Source: an uncultured Bacteroidales bacterium
GTDB lineage: Bacteria; Bacteroidota; Bacteroidia; Bacteroidales; P3
Direction of reading: 5' to 3'
Assembly: GCA_900318175.1 (NCBI GenBank)
Contig: ONJQ01000028.1
Location: forward strand, 1-63,053
DNA length: 63,053 nucleotides
The notes under the pieces were generated by a model. That model was not told the DNA's origin, did no database searches, and worked only from the letters and a program-made list of their open reading frames with translations. Below are positions 9,836 through 17,679 of the stretch, piece by piece (the stretch's first letter is position 1; each line of letters opens with the position of its first letter). The translations under genes and the position numbers were made by a program.

Positions 9836-11802
9836 CCGCTACCCGCAAACGCGGCTGGATACGCACCAGCAACATATACGGCTACCTCTTCAGCAAAGCC
9901 CTCCTGGCCTTGCTGCTGCTCCTGGCCGCCCAGATTTTCTTCTATCTCGACAACACCCGCATCTTTCATATCGCCGATGTGAAGGAATGGCTCGGCATAC
10001 TCTGGGGCAACATCACCTTTGGCATTGCCACCATCGGATGTCTGCTGCTGCCCTACTTTGTCGCCAACCTCCTCCCCTTCAAATTCCGCTGGAACAAGCA
10101 TTACCACCGCCTCGTCGAAATCTTTCTCTACTACGTCCCCGTGCTTTTCATCATTGTCACCGACATCTGCGACGCCGCCTACTACCAATACACCTACCGC
10201 CGCCTGACAGGCGAAATATTCAGCTACCTCGGCATCAGTGGCAACATGGGCTCCCTCTGGCCCCATTTTTTTGTTGACTATTGGCAGGCCACCGTTGTCG
10301 GCGTCCTGCTCATCATTGCCACCTTCTGGATTGGAACGAAGATACGGCTCATAGGCCGCAACCAATATCGCAACCACCGCATCAACGACCTCGTAGGTCT
10401 CATCCTCGGCGTTGGAGTGGTCATCTTCCTGCTTCGTGGCGGTTTCGGCCACAACATCGACTGGCACGACACCACCAAATACTGCCAAGCCAAAAACAGT
10501 GCCCTGGTAACCAACAGCGGCTACAACATTGTCCGCACCTTCAATGGCGGCACTCTGCATGAAGTTGAGTACATGGACCAAGCCCAGGCCCTCAACCTTT
10601 TCAACCCCCAATTCATGCCTGACTCGACCCTTGCTCAGTCCCGTCCCGATGCCACCAACGGTTGGGGTCCCTACGCTGGCCAATTGCCCGCTACCGACTC
10701 CACAGAGCAAACCTACAGCAACATAGTGGTCATTGTCCTCGAAAGCTTCTCGCAGGAGTATATGGGTTGCTACAACCAAGGCATCATGCCTTCCTTCACA
10801 CCTTTCCTCGACTCCCTTGCCCAGCACTCCATCGTCTACCAAGGCCGTGCCAACGGCAAGAAATCCATCGAGGGCATACCTGCCATCTTTGCCTCACTGC
10901 CCACACTGATGCCTTTCCCTCTTACCCTGAGCGACTATGCCGACGACAGTCTCTACGCCCTCCCCGCCATATTGCGCGAAAATGGTTACCATACAGCCTT
11001 CTTCCACGGAAGCTACAACGGCGTGATGTCCTTCGACAAACTCTGCCCCCGCATGGGCTTCTCCGAATACTATGGCCAGAACGAGTATATGGCCGACCGC
11101 CGTGCCCGCCAGTCGGACTATGACGGCTGCTGGGGCATCTTCGACGAGTACTTCCTCCAGTACATGTCGCGCCAGCTCTCCACCTTCCGCCAACCCTTCT
11201 TCACCGGCGTCTTCACCCTCTCCTCCCACCACCCCTACACCATGCAGCCCGACCGCGTAGGCCAGTTCCCCGAAGGCCCCCATCCGCTCTGTCAGGTGGT
11301 CTCCTATTCCGACAACGCCTTGCGCAAGTTCTTCGACGCTGCCCGACGGACGGAGTGGTACAAGAACACTACCTTCATCATCACCGCCGACCACAGCGGC
11401 CAAGGCCTTAGCCGCAAATACAACGACTACAATGGCTGGTATCGCATCCCGATGATTATCTACCGTCCCATGTACGAAGAAGGGCTCGCTCCTGAGCTTG
11501 GCGCCGACTGTCGCTGCCACCAGGTCTACACCCGCCTCATGCAGCAGACGGACATTATGCCCACTCTGCTTGACTTCCTCGGCATCCCCGCACGCACCGT
11601 CTGCTTCGGCACCAGTGCTTTCCGCAATCCCACTGGCGGCTGGCAGATAGCCTACGGCAACAGCTACCACCAACTCGAAACTGCCGACGGTAAAACTGCA
11701 ATCCTCACACACACCAACGAAGAGGGCAACGGCAACATCCAACTGCTCAAAGCCATCGTGCAACAATACAACCATCGTCTCATCAACAACCAAGTCCACT
11801 AA
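9832..11802 (+). CDS. LtaS-like phosphoglycerol transferase / sulfatase-fold membrane protein
   Basis: A 656-residue protein with five hydrophobic helices in the first 200 residues and a large extracytoplasmic alkaline-phosphatase/sulfatase-fold domain from about 250. Visible motifs are 'VIVLESFSQEYMG' (metal-binding Glu), 'NGKKSIEGIPAI' (the nucleophile region; Ser sits where LtaS has Thr), 'FTLSSHHPY' and 'ITADHSGQ' (metal-binding Asp-His). Family members such as LtaS, OpgB and Gram-negative homologs move glycerophosphate or phosphoethanolamine from phospholipids to glycans or lipids. The lipid kinase 2 nt downstream is the partner expected if diacylglycerol is the by-product. Substrate and acceptor are inferred. 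Confidence 0.82.
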   Translation: MTATRKRGWIRTSNIYGYLFSKALLALLLLLAAQIFFYLDNTRIFHIADVKEWLGILWGNITFGIATIGCLLLPYFVANLLPFKFRWNKHYHRLVEIFLYYVPVLFIIVTDICDAAYYQYTYRRLTGEIFSYLGISGNMGSLWPHFFVDYWQATVVGVLLIIATFWIGTKIRLIGRNQYRNHRINDLVGLILGVGVVIFLLRGGFGHNIDWHDTTKYCQAKNSALVTNSGYNIVRTFNGGTLHEVEYMDQAQALNLFNPQFMPDSTLAQSRPDATNGWGPYAGQLPATDSTEQTYSNIVVIVLESFSQEYMGCYNQGIMPSFTPFLDSLAQHSIVYQGRANGKKSIEGIPAIFASLPTLMPFPLTLSDYADDSLYALPAILRENGYHTAFFHGSYNGVMSFDKLCPRMGFSEYYGQNEYMADRRARQSDYDGCWGIFDEYFLQYMSRQLSTFRQPFFTGVFTLSSHHPYTMQPDRVGQFPEGPHPLCQVVSYSDNALRKFFDAARRTEWYKNTTFIITADHSGQGLSRKYNDYNGWYRIPMIIYRPMYEEGLAPELGADCRCHQVYTRLMQQTDIMPTLLDFLGIPARTVCFGTSAFRNPTGGWQIAYGNSYHQLETADGKTAILTHTNEEGNGNIQLLKAIVQQYNHRLINNQVH

Positions 11803-11804
11803 CC

Positions 11805-12785
11805 ATGAAGAAAAGAATGCTCGTCATCGTCAACCCCATCTCGGGCGTTGGCCGACAGAAGAAAATAGAACGGCTGCTCAGCGCGAACCTTAACCCCGAC
11901 CTCTACGACTACGAAGTGCGCTATACCGAGCGCATACACCACGGCACCGAGCTGGCACGCCAAGGTGCCGACGAAGGCTTTGACGTCATTACCGCCGTGG
12001 GCGGCGACGGCAGTGTGAACGATGTCATTGCCGGCATGCACGGCAGCGACGCCACTCTCGGCATCATTCCCTGTGGCAGTGGCAACGGGCTGGCACGCTG
12101 CATGAAGATTCCCCTCACCCCGGCGTTGGCCATCCGCGTCCTCAACCAGAACAATCCCGGCCTTATCGACACCATCATCCTCAATGAGAAGTACTACATT
12201 GCAAGCATCGCCGGCGTGGGGTTCGACGCCTACATCGCACGCCTTATGAAGGCGGCCAAAATGCGCGGGTTCTCCGCCTACCTCAACCTCATCCTCCGCG
12301 AATACCCCACCTACGAGTCGAAGGACTACACCCTTGTCATCGACGGCCACGAGATACATCGCAAAGCCTGGTTCACCACCTTTGCCAACAGCAACCAGTT
12401 TGGCTACAATGCCGCTGTAGCGCCCCAAGCCAAACTCGACGACGGACTGATTGACATCAGCATTGTCGACAAAATACCCATCGAGCACCTTCCCGTCACC
12501 GGCCCCCTTGTCTATGCCAACCACTTTGAGCTCAGCCAGCATGTCGAGATGTTCAAAGCCCACGAAGTCTTCGTGGCCGGCAATATCGACAAATGGGTCA
12601 ACATCGACGGTGAAGGCGAGAACGTAGGCAACGAGCTCCATTTCGTCAACCACACACGCAGTATCAAAATCATGAAACGCGACATGAAACGCGCCCTCAT
12701 CTCCCATCAGACTTCGGAGAACCTCCAGGTGATACGCGAACAATTGGAGCAGACCCGCGCCCAACTCCTCCCCAAGAAGAAATAG
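11805..12785 (+). CDS. Diacylglycerol-kinase-family lipid kinase (YegS/DgkB type)
   Basis: A 326-residue cytoplasmic kinase. The N-terminus 'MLVIVNPISGVGRQKK' is the family's opening strand. 'AVGGDGSVNDVIAGM' near residue 68 is the GGDGT-type ATP motif, and 'IPCGSGNGLARC' follows. The C-terminal half has 'NIDGEGENVGNELHFVN', matching the Asp-Gly-Glu segment that completes the active site. Members phosphorylate diacylglycerol or related lipids. It starts 2 nt after the LtaS-like gene, which suggests recycling of diacylglycerol released when phosphatidylglycerol headgroups are transferred in the periplasm. The exact lipid substrate is not visible from sequence. Confidence 0.9.
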   Translation: MKKRMLVIVNPISGVGRQKKIERLLSANLNPDLYDYEVRYTERIHHGTELARQGADEGFDVITAVGGDGSVNDVIAGMHGSDATLGIIPCGSGNGLARCMKIPLTPALAIRVLNQNNPGLIDTIILNEKYYIASIAGVGFDAYIARLMKAAKMRGFSAYLNLILREYPTYESKDYTLVIDGHEIHRKAWFTTFANSNQFGYNAAVAPQAKLDDGLIDISIVDKIPIEHLPVTGPLVYANHFELSQHVEMFKAHEVFVAGNIDKWVNIDGEGENVGNELHFVNHTRSIKIMKRDMKRALISHQTSENLQVIREQLEQTRAQLLPKKK

Positions 12786-12787
12786 CC

Positions 12788-13129
12788 ATGTCCAAGAAAC
12801 ATACACCACGGAATGCCACAGGCGTGGTCTACTCCACCAACCCCGACTTCCAATACCAATACGAAGACGACTCCTCCCAGCCCGAGACCCTGGCCCCGTC
12901 GGCTCAGAAGTTGAGGGTTCGGATGGAACGCAGTGGGCGTGGCGGCAAGACCGTCACCGTCGTTTCTGGCTTTATCGGCACTGATGACGACCTTAGCGAC
13001 CTTGGCAAAACCCTCAAAACACGCCTTGGAGTGGGCGGCAGTGCCAAAGACGGACTCATCATCATCCAAGGCGATTTCCGCGACCGCCTTATTGCCCTGC
13101 TTCAATCCCTCGGCTACCCCGCCAAATAG
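12788..13129 (+). CDS. SUI1/eIF1-family translation factor (YciH-like)
   Basis: A 113-residue protein with a disordered first 40 residues and a SUI1 domain: 'VRMERSGRGGKTVTVVSGF', then 'LGKTLKTRLGVGGSAKDG' and 'IIIQGDFRDRL'. The domain is that of eukaryotic eIF1 and bacterial YciH, which bind the small ribosomal subunit and affect start-site fidelity. It follows the lipid kinase by 2 nt and closes the operon that starts at 6803. The coupling to lipid genes looks like simple co-transcription. Confidence 0.92.
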   Translation: MSKKHTPRNATGVVYSTNPDFQYQYEDDSSQPETLAPSAQKLRVRMERSGRGGKTVTVVSGFIGTDDDLSDLGKTLKTRLGVGGSAKDGLIIIQGDFRDRLIALLQSLGYPAK

Positions 13130-13230
13130 TTCCCCCCGCGGGTTTTGGCATGGCCACAGCGCAGCCCTATCTGTTTATCTGAGTGCACATACTACGGAGC
13201 CGTTACCGACCACTCCCCCTCAATGCGGCG

Positions 13231-13473
13231 AGATTCCGTGAATGCTGCAACGTGGTAGTCCCCATGCGGGCCACCCCTTCATATCCTCCTCGGAAGTGGT
13301 GCCATCCACCGTGCGTCGCTCCACCATCGTTCAGTTTCAATCTTATACCCCTCTATCCTCGTCTCCACCCACGTTGTCATACAGAAGCGCTCCCCTGCCG
13401 GATTGGGCATCACCGACATGCTCTCCTTTAGCATCGCTTGGGCAATCCCGTTGTCACTTGCGGGGAGACCCAT
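13231..13473 (-). pseudogene. Decayed T9SS type A sorting-domain remnant
   Basis: Read on the minus strand, this stretch contains 'SVMPNPAGERFC' (about 13395-13435) in one frame and, after frameshifts, 'RTVDGTTSEEDMKGWPA' and 'DYHVAAFTES' in others. The DNA is clearly homologous to the last 130 bases of the first gene of the window, sharing blocks such as CGCACGGTGG, GGCACCAC, TGGCCCGCA and CATTCAC, but with small indels. No intact reading frame joins the pieces and no upstream body of the gene is recognisable. It is therefore a relic of a secreted protein's C-terminus in the 573-bp gap between the SUI1 and NlpC genes. Confidence 0.65.
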
Positions 13474-13585
13474 ACCACAGATACCGCCATGAAGAGCAGA
13501 TCCCTGCGGGGAAAAGAAACGGAATGATTGCCAGCCGCTCGCAGCAACTTCGCTATTTGTTGTTCATTTGTCAGATTGTATTTAC

Positions 13586-13650
13586 ATCATTTATCCAATG
13601 AAAAAGGAAGAAATGAGGAACAAATGTTAGAGAACTGACCTATAAGGAGC
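13586..13650 (+). repeat. Dispersed intergenic repeat, copy A
   Basis: It begins with CATCATTTATCC and a purine-rich GAAAAAGGAA stretch (13586-13610), shared with copy B at 37349-37373 except for one base. It then has the 20-mer GAGGAACAAATGTTAGAGAA (13616-13635), found inverted at 25225-25244 and as 18 of 20 bases at 37370-37387. It ends CTGACCTATAA, close to CTGACCTACAA of copy B. No coding potential. Confidence 0.7.
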
Positions 13651-13702
13651 GAAGAAAGGGTTGTGGAACGGAGGAAAGGGTGCAGAAAAGGAAAGGCGCG
13701 AC

Positions 13703-14311
13703 CTACTGGATGCGGCCACCTTTGTAGAAATGCTTGCTCCAGTAGCCTTCATCCAAGCGACTGATAATAACGCCGCGGGAGGTGGAGGAGTGGGCAAAGA
13801 GTCCATTTTTGAGGTAGATGCCGACGTGGGAGACACGGCCTTTGCTGTTGGTGAAGAAAACCACGTCGCCCTCGCGCAGCTGGCTGCGGGAGACGAGTTC
13901 GGCATCCTGCTGCATGTCGTTGGCCACGCGGTGGAGGTTGCGCCCATAGACCTGGCGGTATATGTTGCCTACGAAGCCTGAACAGTCCACCCCGTTCTTG
14001 TCGGTGCCGCCGTAGCGGTAGGGGGTTCCCATCCACTCGTTGATGGCGTCATAAAGGGCCTCGTTGTCGCCTGGTTCGCGCTCTATGCCCAAAGCGTTGA
14101 CATTGCCGGCGCGGCGCGCCTCGTCGGAGGGGGTGGGCACGTAGGGCACTTCCTTCACATATTCGTCGACGTAGAGCTCGCCCATGGAGTAGTCCTCCTC
14201 CTCCAAATCCTTGTCGAGGAAACGTTTCACACTCTCGCACGAGGCGAAGCAGACGAGGGTTGCAAGACCGAGAAATAGCAGAAGAAGACGGTGGCGCATG
14301 GGGGTTGTCAT
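13703..14311 (-). CDS. NlpC/P60 cell-wall peptidase, lipoprotein
   Basis: A 202-residue lipoprotein. The signal runs to 'VCFASCES' with Cys25 as lipidation site; an ATG at 14299 (Met5) is an equally good start. The NlpC/P60 domain occupies about residues 85-200, with catalytic Cys110 in 'NGVDCSGFV', His162 in 'VSHVGIY' and a polar residue after 'FAHSST' (His174). The family cleaves gamma-D-Glu-diaminopimelate bonds in peptide stems. It overlaps the DivIC-like gene by ATGA, and MltD lies just upstream, so this is a peptidoglycan-remodelling and division operon on the minus strand. Confidence 0.92.
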   Translation of the reverse strand: MTTPMRHRLLLLFLGLATLVCFASCESVKRFLDKDLEEEDYSMGELYVDEYVKEVPYVPTPSDEARRAGNVNALGIEREPGDNEALYDAINEWMGTPYRYGGTDKNGVDCSGFVGNIYRQVYGRNLHRVANDMQQDAELVSRSQLREGDVVFFTNSKGRVSHVGIYLKNGLFAHSSTSRGVIISRLDEGYWSKHFYKGGRIQ

Positions 14312-14604
14312 TCTTTGACGAGGAAGATATCCTCGTTTTGGCGTTTCATATAGTAGTGTTCGCGCCCATAGGTTTCGATGGCTTCGGGGTTGTCGATGAG
14401 GGATACGGCGGCTATGCTGTCCTGCTCGATACCCTGACGGATGAGGTCGGCCTCTTTGTTGAGTTCGGAGACCTCACGATTCAGCTTATGCGTCACCATG
14501 ACGTTGTTCTCCCCAAGGAAGAGGAAGAAGAGCAGGAAGATGAGCGTAGCGGCCACGTACTTGTTCTTCACTATGCGCCAGATGGTGAGGAGGGTCTTTT
14601 TCAT
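14308..14604 (-). CDS. Septum formation initiator family protein (DivIC/FtsB)
   Basis: A 98-residue bitopic membrane protein with a short basic cytoplasmic start, one membrane helix (about residues 18-32, 'AATLIFLLFFLFLG') and an extracytoplasmic coiled coil ('HKLNREVSELNKEADLIRQG'). It ends with 'YGREHYYMKRQNEDIF', the conserved FtsB/DivIC tail. These proteins scaffold the divisome with FtsL and FtsQ. It lies 44 nt downstream of mltD and overlaps the NlpC gene by 4 nt. Confidence 0.92.
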   Translation of the reverse strand: MKKTLLTIWRIVKNKYVAATLIFLLFFLFLGENNVMVTHKLNREVSELNKEADLIRQGIEQDSIAAVSLIDNPEAIETYGREHYYMKRQNEDIFLVKE

Positions 14605-14648
14605 GGTAAGGGGTGTTTGGGTGGGGAAATCGAGTGAGGCAAGAGTGG

Positions 14649-15920
14649 TTAGCGCACTTTGAGCCGCTGGCCATAGCGGATACGGTCGGAGCGGAGGTGG
14701 TTGAGTTTTTTGAGTTTGCTGACGGTGGTGCCATGCTTGGCAGCGATGGAGGAGAGCGTCTCGCCACGGCGCACTTTGTGGTAGGAGCTGTTGTTGTTGC
14801 GACGGTTGGAAGCACTCTTCTTGGTGACGGCGGGGCGCTCCTGGTCAGGGGCGACGACGACAGGTGAGGCACTGAGGGAGTCCTCCGAGTCGCGGAAAAT
14901 CTCCTCGGCATGCTGGATGAGGTCGTTCATCTTGCTGGTGGGCAGGCAGAGGGGATAGGAGCCGTTCTGACCGGGGATGTAGTCGGCACGGTATTGGGGG
15001 TTAAGGGCGCGAATCTCTTCGATGTCAATGCCGATATACTTGCTAATGTTGGCAAAGGTCATGTTGCGTTCCACCATGACGGTGTCGGTGCGCAGGGGCA
15101 GGGTGACACGCTTGGGGTGAAGGCCGTGCTCGGGATAGAAGTTCATGATGTAGGTGGCGGCGATGAAGGCGGGCACATAGCCGCGGGTCTCGCGGGGCAG
15201 GTAGGGGTAGATCTGCCAGAAGTTCTGTTTGCCCCCGCTGCGGGCTATGGCTTTGTTGACGTTGCCTGGACCGCAGTTGTAGGCGGCAATAGCCAAGTGC
15301 CAGTCGCCAAAGACATTGTGGAGGTCGTGGAGATAGTGGGCGGCGGCATCGGAGGATTTGTAGGCGTCGCGACGTTCGTCGATGACGGAGTTGACCTCCA
15401 GGCCATAGTTCTTGCCGGTGGTGTACATGAACTGCCACAGGCCGGCGGCACCCACACGCGAGGTGGCCTTGGGATTCATGGCGGACTCGACGATGGTGAG
15501 GTATTTAAGCTCTTCGGGCACATCGTAGCGTGCCAGAGACTCCTCGAAGAGGGAGTTGTAGTATTCCGAAAGGGTGAGCATGACGTCAAGACGGTTGCGC
15601 ATACGGTTGAGGTACATGCGGATGTGGGAACGGACCTCTTGGTTGAAGGTCATGGGGATGACGGTGTGGAGAGAGGCCAGACGATGGGCAATGACCGAAT
15701 CGGGAATTTGGTCGAAGGCATAGTCGGTATTGATGTTGGCGTGGTGCCTACGGGTGGTGGAGGTGTATTTTGTGAGGACATAGCTGTTGAGCAGGCTGTC
15801 GTAGTTGGTGACAAACTGGTCGGCCATGTCGAGTGCCTCTTGGTTGACGTGATGGATTTGTGCTGTGGCAGCGGGCGCGACAAGCAGCAGGACGATGAGG
15901 GTGTATATGAATCGTTTCAT
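14649..15920 (-). CDS. mltD: Membrane-bound lytic murein transglycosylase D with LysM domains
   Basis: A 423-residue exported protein (signal peptide MKRFIYTLIVLLLVAPAATA). The SLT domain spans about residues 115-240 with the catalytic Glu in 'LTIVESAMNPKATS', plus 'GAAGLWQFM' and 'AIAAYNCGPGNVNKAI', the standard MltD motifs. A first LysM-like region ('ANISKYIGIDIEEIRALNP') and a C-terminal LysM ('YHKVRRGETLSSIAAKHG') bind glycan. It cleaves the MurNAc-GlcNAc bond with formation of an anhydro-MurNAc end. It is the first gene of a minus-strand unit with its promoter at 16049-16056. Confidence 0.93.
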   Translation of the reverse strand: MKRFIYTLIVLLLVAPAATAQIHHVNQEALDMADQFVTNYDSLLNSYVLTKYTSTTRRHHANINTDYAFDQIPDSVIAHRLASLHTVIPMTFNQEVRSHIRMYLNRMRNRLDVMLTLSEYYNSLFEESLARYDVPEELKYLTIVESAMNPKATSRVGAAGLWQFMYTTGKNYGLEVNSVIDERRDAYKSSDAAAHYLHDLHNVFGDWHLAIAAYNCGPGNVNKAIARSGGKQNFWQIYPYLPRETRGYVPAFIAATYIMNFYPEHGLHPKRVTLPLRTDTVMVERNMTFANISKYIGIDIEEIRALNPQYRADYIPGQNGSYPLCLPTSKMNDLIQHAEEIFRDSEDSLSASPVVVAPDQERPAVTKKSASNRRNNNSSYHKVRRGETLSSIAAKHGTTVSKLKKLNHLRSDRIRYGQRLKVR

Positions 15921-16048
15921 TTGTTATAACGGGATAGTCCCGGACTGTGTTTGTTTGGCCTGGGCGACAGCTGGCGGAGGGCGAAAAGGCTATCCCTCAG
16001 CATGTCGAAAAGGCATTCGGTTCTCTGTTTTCTATATTATTGAGGTTG

Positions 16049-16056
16049 CAAAAATA
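16049..16056 (-). promoter_or_regulatory. -7 box for mltD operon
   Basis: On the minus strand this reads TATTTTTG followed by CA, 128 nt upstream of the mltD ATG. The rest of the 349-bp divergent gap (15921-16269) holds a small GGGATAGTCCC hairpin near mltD and the trx promoter, and nothing that looks coding. Confidence 0.6.
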
Positions 16057-16225
16057 CGCATATTTTTGTTTATGGCAAAATAAAAATGGAGGATTTTACC
16101 AACGGTCGGATGTCGGAAAATAGTTATTCACATACAACATATTGAGGGAATAAAAATTAACCGACAGGGAGGTGGAGAAAAAAAATATTTTGAGCGGGAA
16201 AGGGGTGTGAAAGGATTTTTTTTCG

Positions 16226-16233
16226 TATCTTTG
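16226..16233 (+). promoter_or_regulatory. -7 box for thioredoxin gene
   Basis: TATCTTTG followed by CAGC, 36 nt before the ATG at 16270, preceded by a T-run and CG, as in other promoters of this window. Confidence 0.65.
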
Positions 16234-16269
16234 CAGCATCATCAAAACGAAACAAACAACATTATAGTC

Positions 16270-16584
16270 ATGGAAATCACGATTACAGAACAGAATTTCG
16301 ACGAAGTATTGAAGAGCAACGCCGTCGTCATGGTTGATTTTGGTGCCACCTGGTGCGGTCCCTGCAAAGCCCTTGCCCCCGTGGTGGAGGAGATTGCCAA
16401 CGAATATGCCGGACGCTGCGCCGTGGGTAAGGCCGACGTGGACCAGTGCCCTGAAGTGACCGGACGGTTCCGTATCCGCAACGTGCCCACAGTGCTGTTT
16501 TTCAAAAACGGCGAGCTGAAGGACAAGAGCGTGGGCGCCGTGCAGAAGAAGACCCTCACTGACAAGATTGACGCCCTGCTGTAA
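16270..16584 (+). CDS. trxA: Thioredoxin
   Basis: A 104-residue single-domain thioredoxin. 'FGATWCGPCKALAPVVEEI' carries the redox pair Cys29/Cys32, and 'IRNVPTVLFFKNGE' has the conserved cis-Pro. It has no signal peptide, so it is cytosolic. A longer in-frame start at 16207 would overlap the promoter and is rejected. It reduces protein disulfides at the expense of thioredoxin reductase, which is not in this window. The DUF58 gene starts 5 nt after its stop. Confidence 0.95.
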   Translation: MEITITEQNFDEVLKSNAVVMVDFGATWCGPCKALAPVVEEIANEYAGRCAVGKADVDQCPEVTGRFRIRNVPTVLFFKNGELKDKSVGAVQKKTLTDKIDALL

Positions 16585-16589
16585 GAGAG

Positions 16590-17537
16590 TTGTTCGAAGA
16601 TTTAGAAAGATACAAGTCGCTGGACTTCTACGCACGCCAGACGGTGGAGGGATTCATCGCGGGCTTGCATAGAAGTCCTTTTCACGGTTTTTCGGTCGAG
16701 TTTGCCGAGCACAGGCAGTACTCGCAGGGTGAATCGACCCGCAACATAGACTGGAAGCTGTATGGCCGCACGGACAAGCTCTTTGTGAAGCGCTATGAGG
16801 AAGAGACCAACCTGCGCTGCCAGCTGGTTATTGATCATAGCAGTTCGATGCTGCTGCCCACCGAGGGACAGGGCAACCTGAAACAGCCCAACAAACTGAC
16901 TTTTGCCTGCTATGCCGCAGCGGTGCTCTCAGAGCTGCTGGTGCGACAGCGCGATGCCTTCGGCCTGTCGCTGTTGAGCGATGGGATAGACCTACAGACC
17001 GATTGCCGCAGCAGCCGCGCTTTCCAACAATACATACTGCAGCTACTGGAGGCCGAGCTGAAGCCAGTGGCCGGCAACAAGGGGCGCAACGCTGACAAAA
17101 GTGAGGCCTTGCGGGGGACACAGATTACGGAAGCCCTGCACTTGACGGCAGAGCGGCTGCACCGACGTTCGATGGTAGTGATATTCACCGACGCACTGGT
17201 GAAGCCCTCGGACCGCGACCCGTTGATGGATGCACTGAGGCACCTACGACATTGCAAACACGAGGTGCTGCTGTTCCACACCCTGCACCACGCGCAGGAG
17301 GTGGAATTCGAGTTTGCCAACCGCCCGACCGAATTTATCGACCTTGAAAGCGGTCGACACCTGAAAGTAATGCCATCGGAAGTGACGGAACGATATCGCG
17401 AGATTATGCGCCAACAGACCGCCGACCTGAAACGCCACGCAATACAATATAGGATTGACTATCAACCTATAGATGTGGGGCTTGGGATGGAGCAAGTGCT
17501 GCTGCCATACCTACTGAAGAGGAGCCGACACCAGTAA
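16590..17537 (+). CDS. DUF58 domain protein
   Basis: A 315-residue protein starting at a TTG 5 nt after the trxA stop; no better in-frame ATG exists nearby. The DUF58 core ('ESTRNIDWKLYGRTDKLFVK', residues about 48-68) precedes a von Willebrand A-like fold with a MIDAS-type 'VIDHSSSML' near residue 80 and 'MVVIFTDAL' later. DUF58 proteins usually neighbour MoxR ATPases and further VWA proteins in chaperone-like complexes; neither is present here, so this copy stands alone next to thioredoxin. Its molecular function is not established. Confidence 0.88.
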   Translation: MFEDLERYKSLDFYARQTVEGFIAGLHRSPFHGFSVEFAEHRQYSQGESTRNIDWKLYGRTDKLFVKRYEEETNLRCQLVIDHSSSMLLPTEGQGNLKQPNKLTFACYAAAVLSELLVRQRDAFGLSLLSDGIDLQTDCRSSRAFQQYILQLLEAELKPVAGNKGRNADKSEALRGTQITEALHLTAERLHRRSMVVIFTDALVKPSDRDPLMDALRHLRHCKHEVLLFHTLHHAQEVEFEFANRPTEFIDLESGRHLKVMPSEVTERYREIMRQQTADLKRHAIQYRIDYQPIDVGLGMEQVLLPYLLKRSRHQ

Positions 17538-17597
17538 GAAGAATAATCTTTTTTGTTAAAATATTAAACAGACTTGCAATAAATCAATTATTTTTCT

Positions 17598-17605
17598 TAT
17601 CTTTG
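17598..17605 (+). promoter_or_regulatory. Promoter for butyrate kinase
   Basis: TATCTTTG followed by CA, with a TTG at 17574-17576 (21-nt spacing) as the likely -33 element. It is 74 nt upstream of the ATG. Confidence 0.7.
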
Positions 17606-17679
17606 CAAATTGAAGATTTACACTTAGACGGGTGTAAAGTAATGAATAAAAATGTATCGAATTAAAATATAACAATAGT

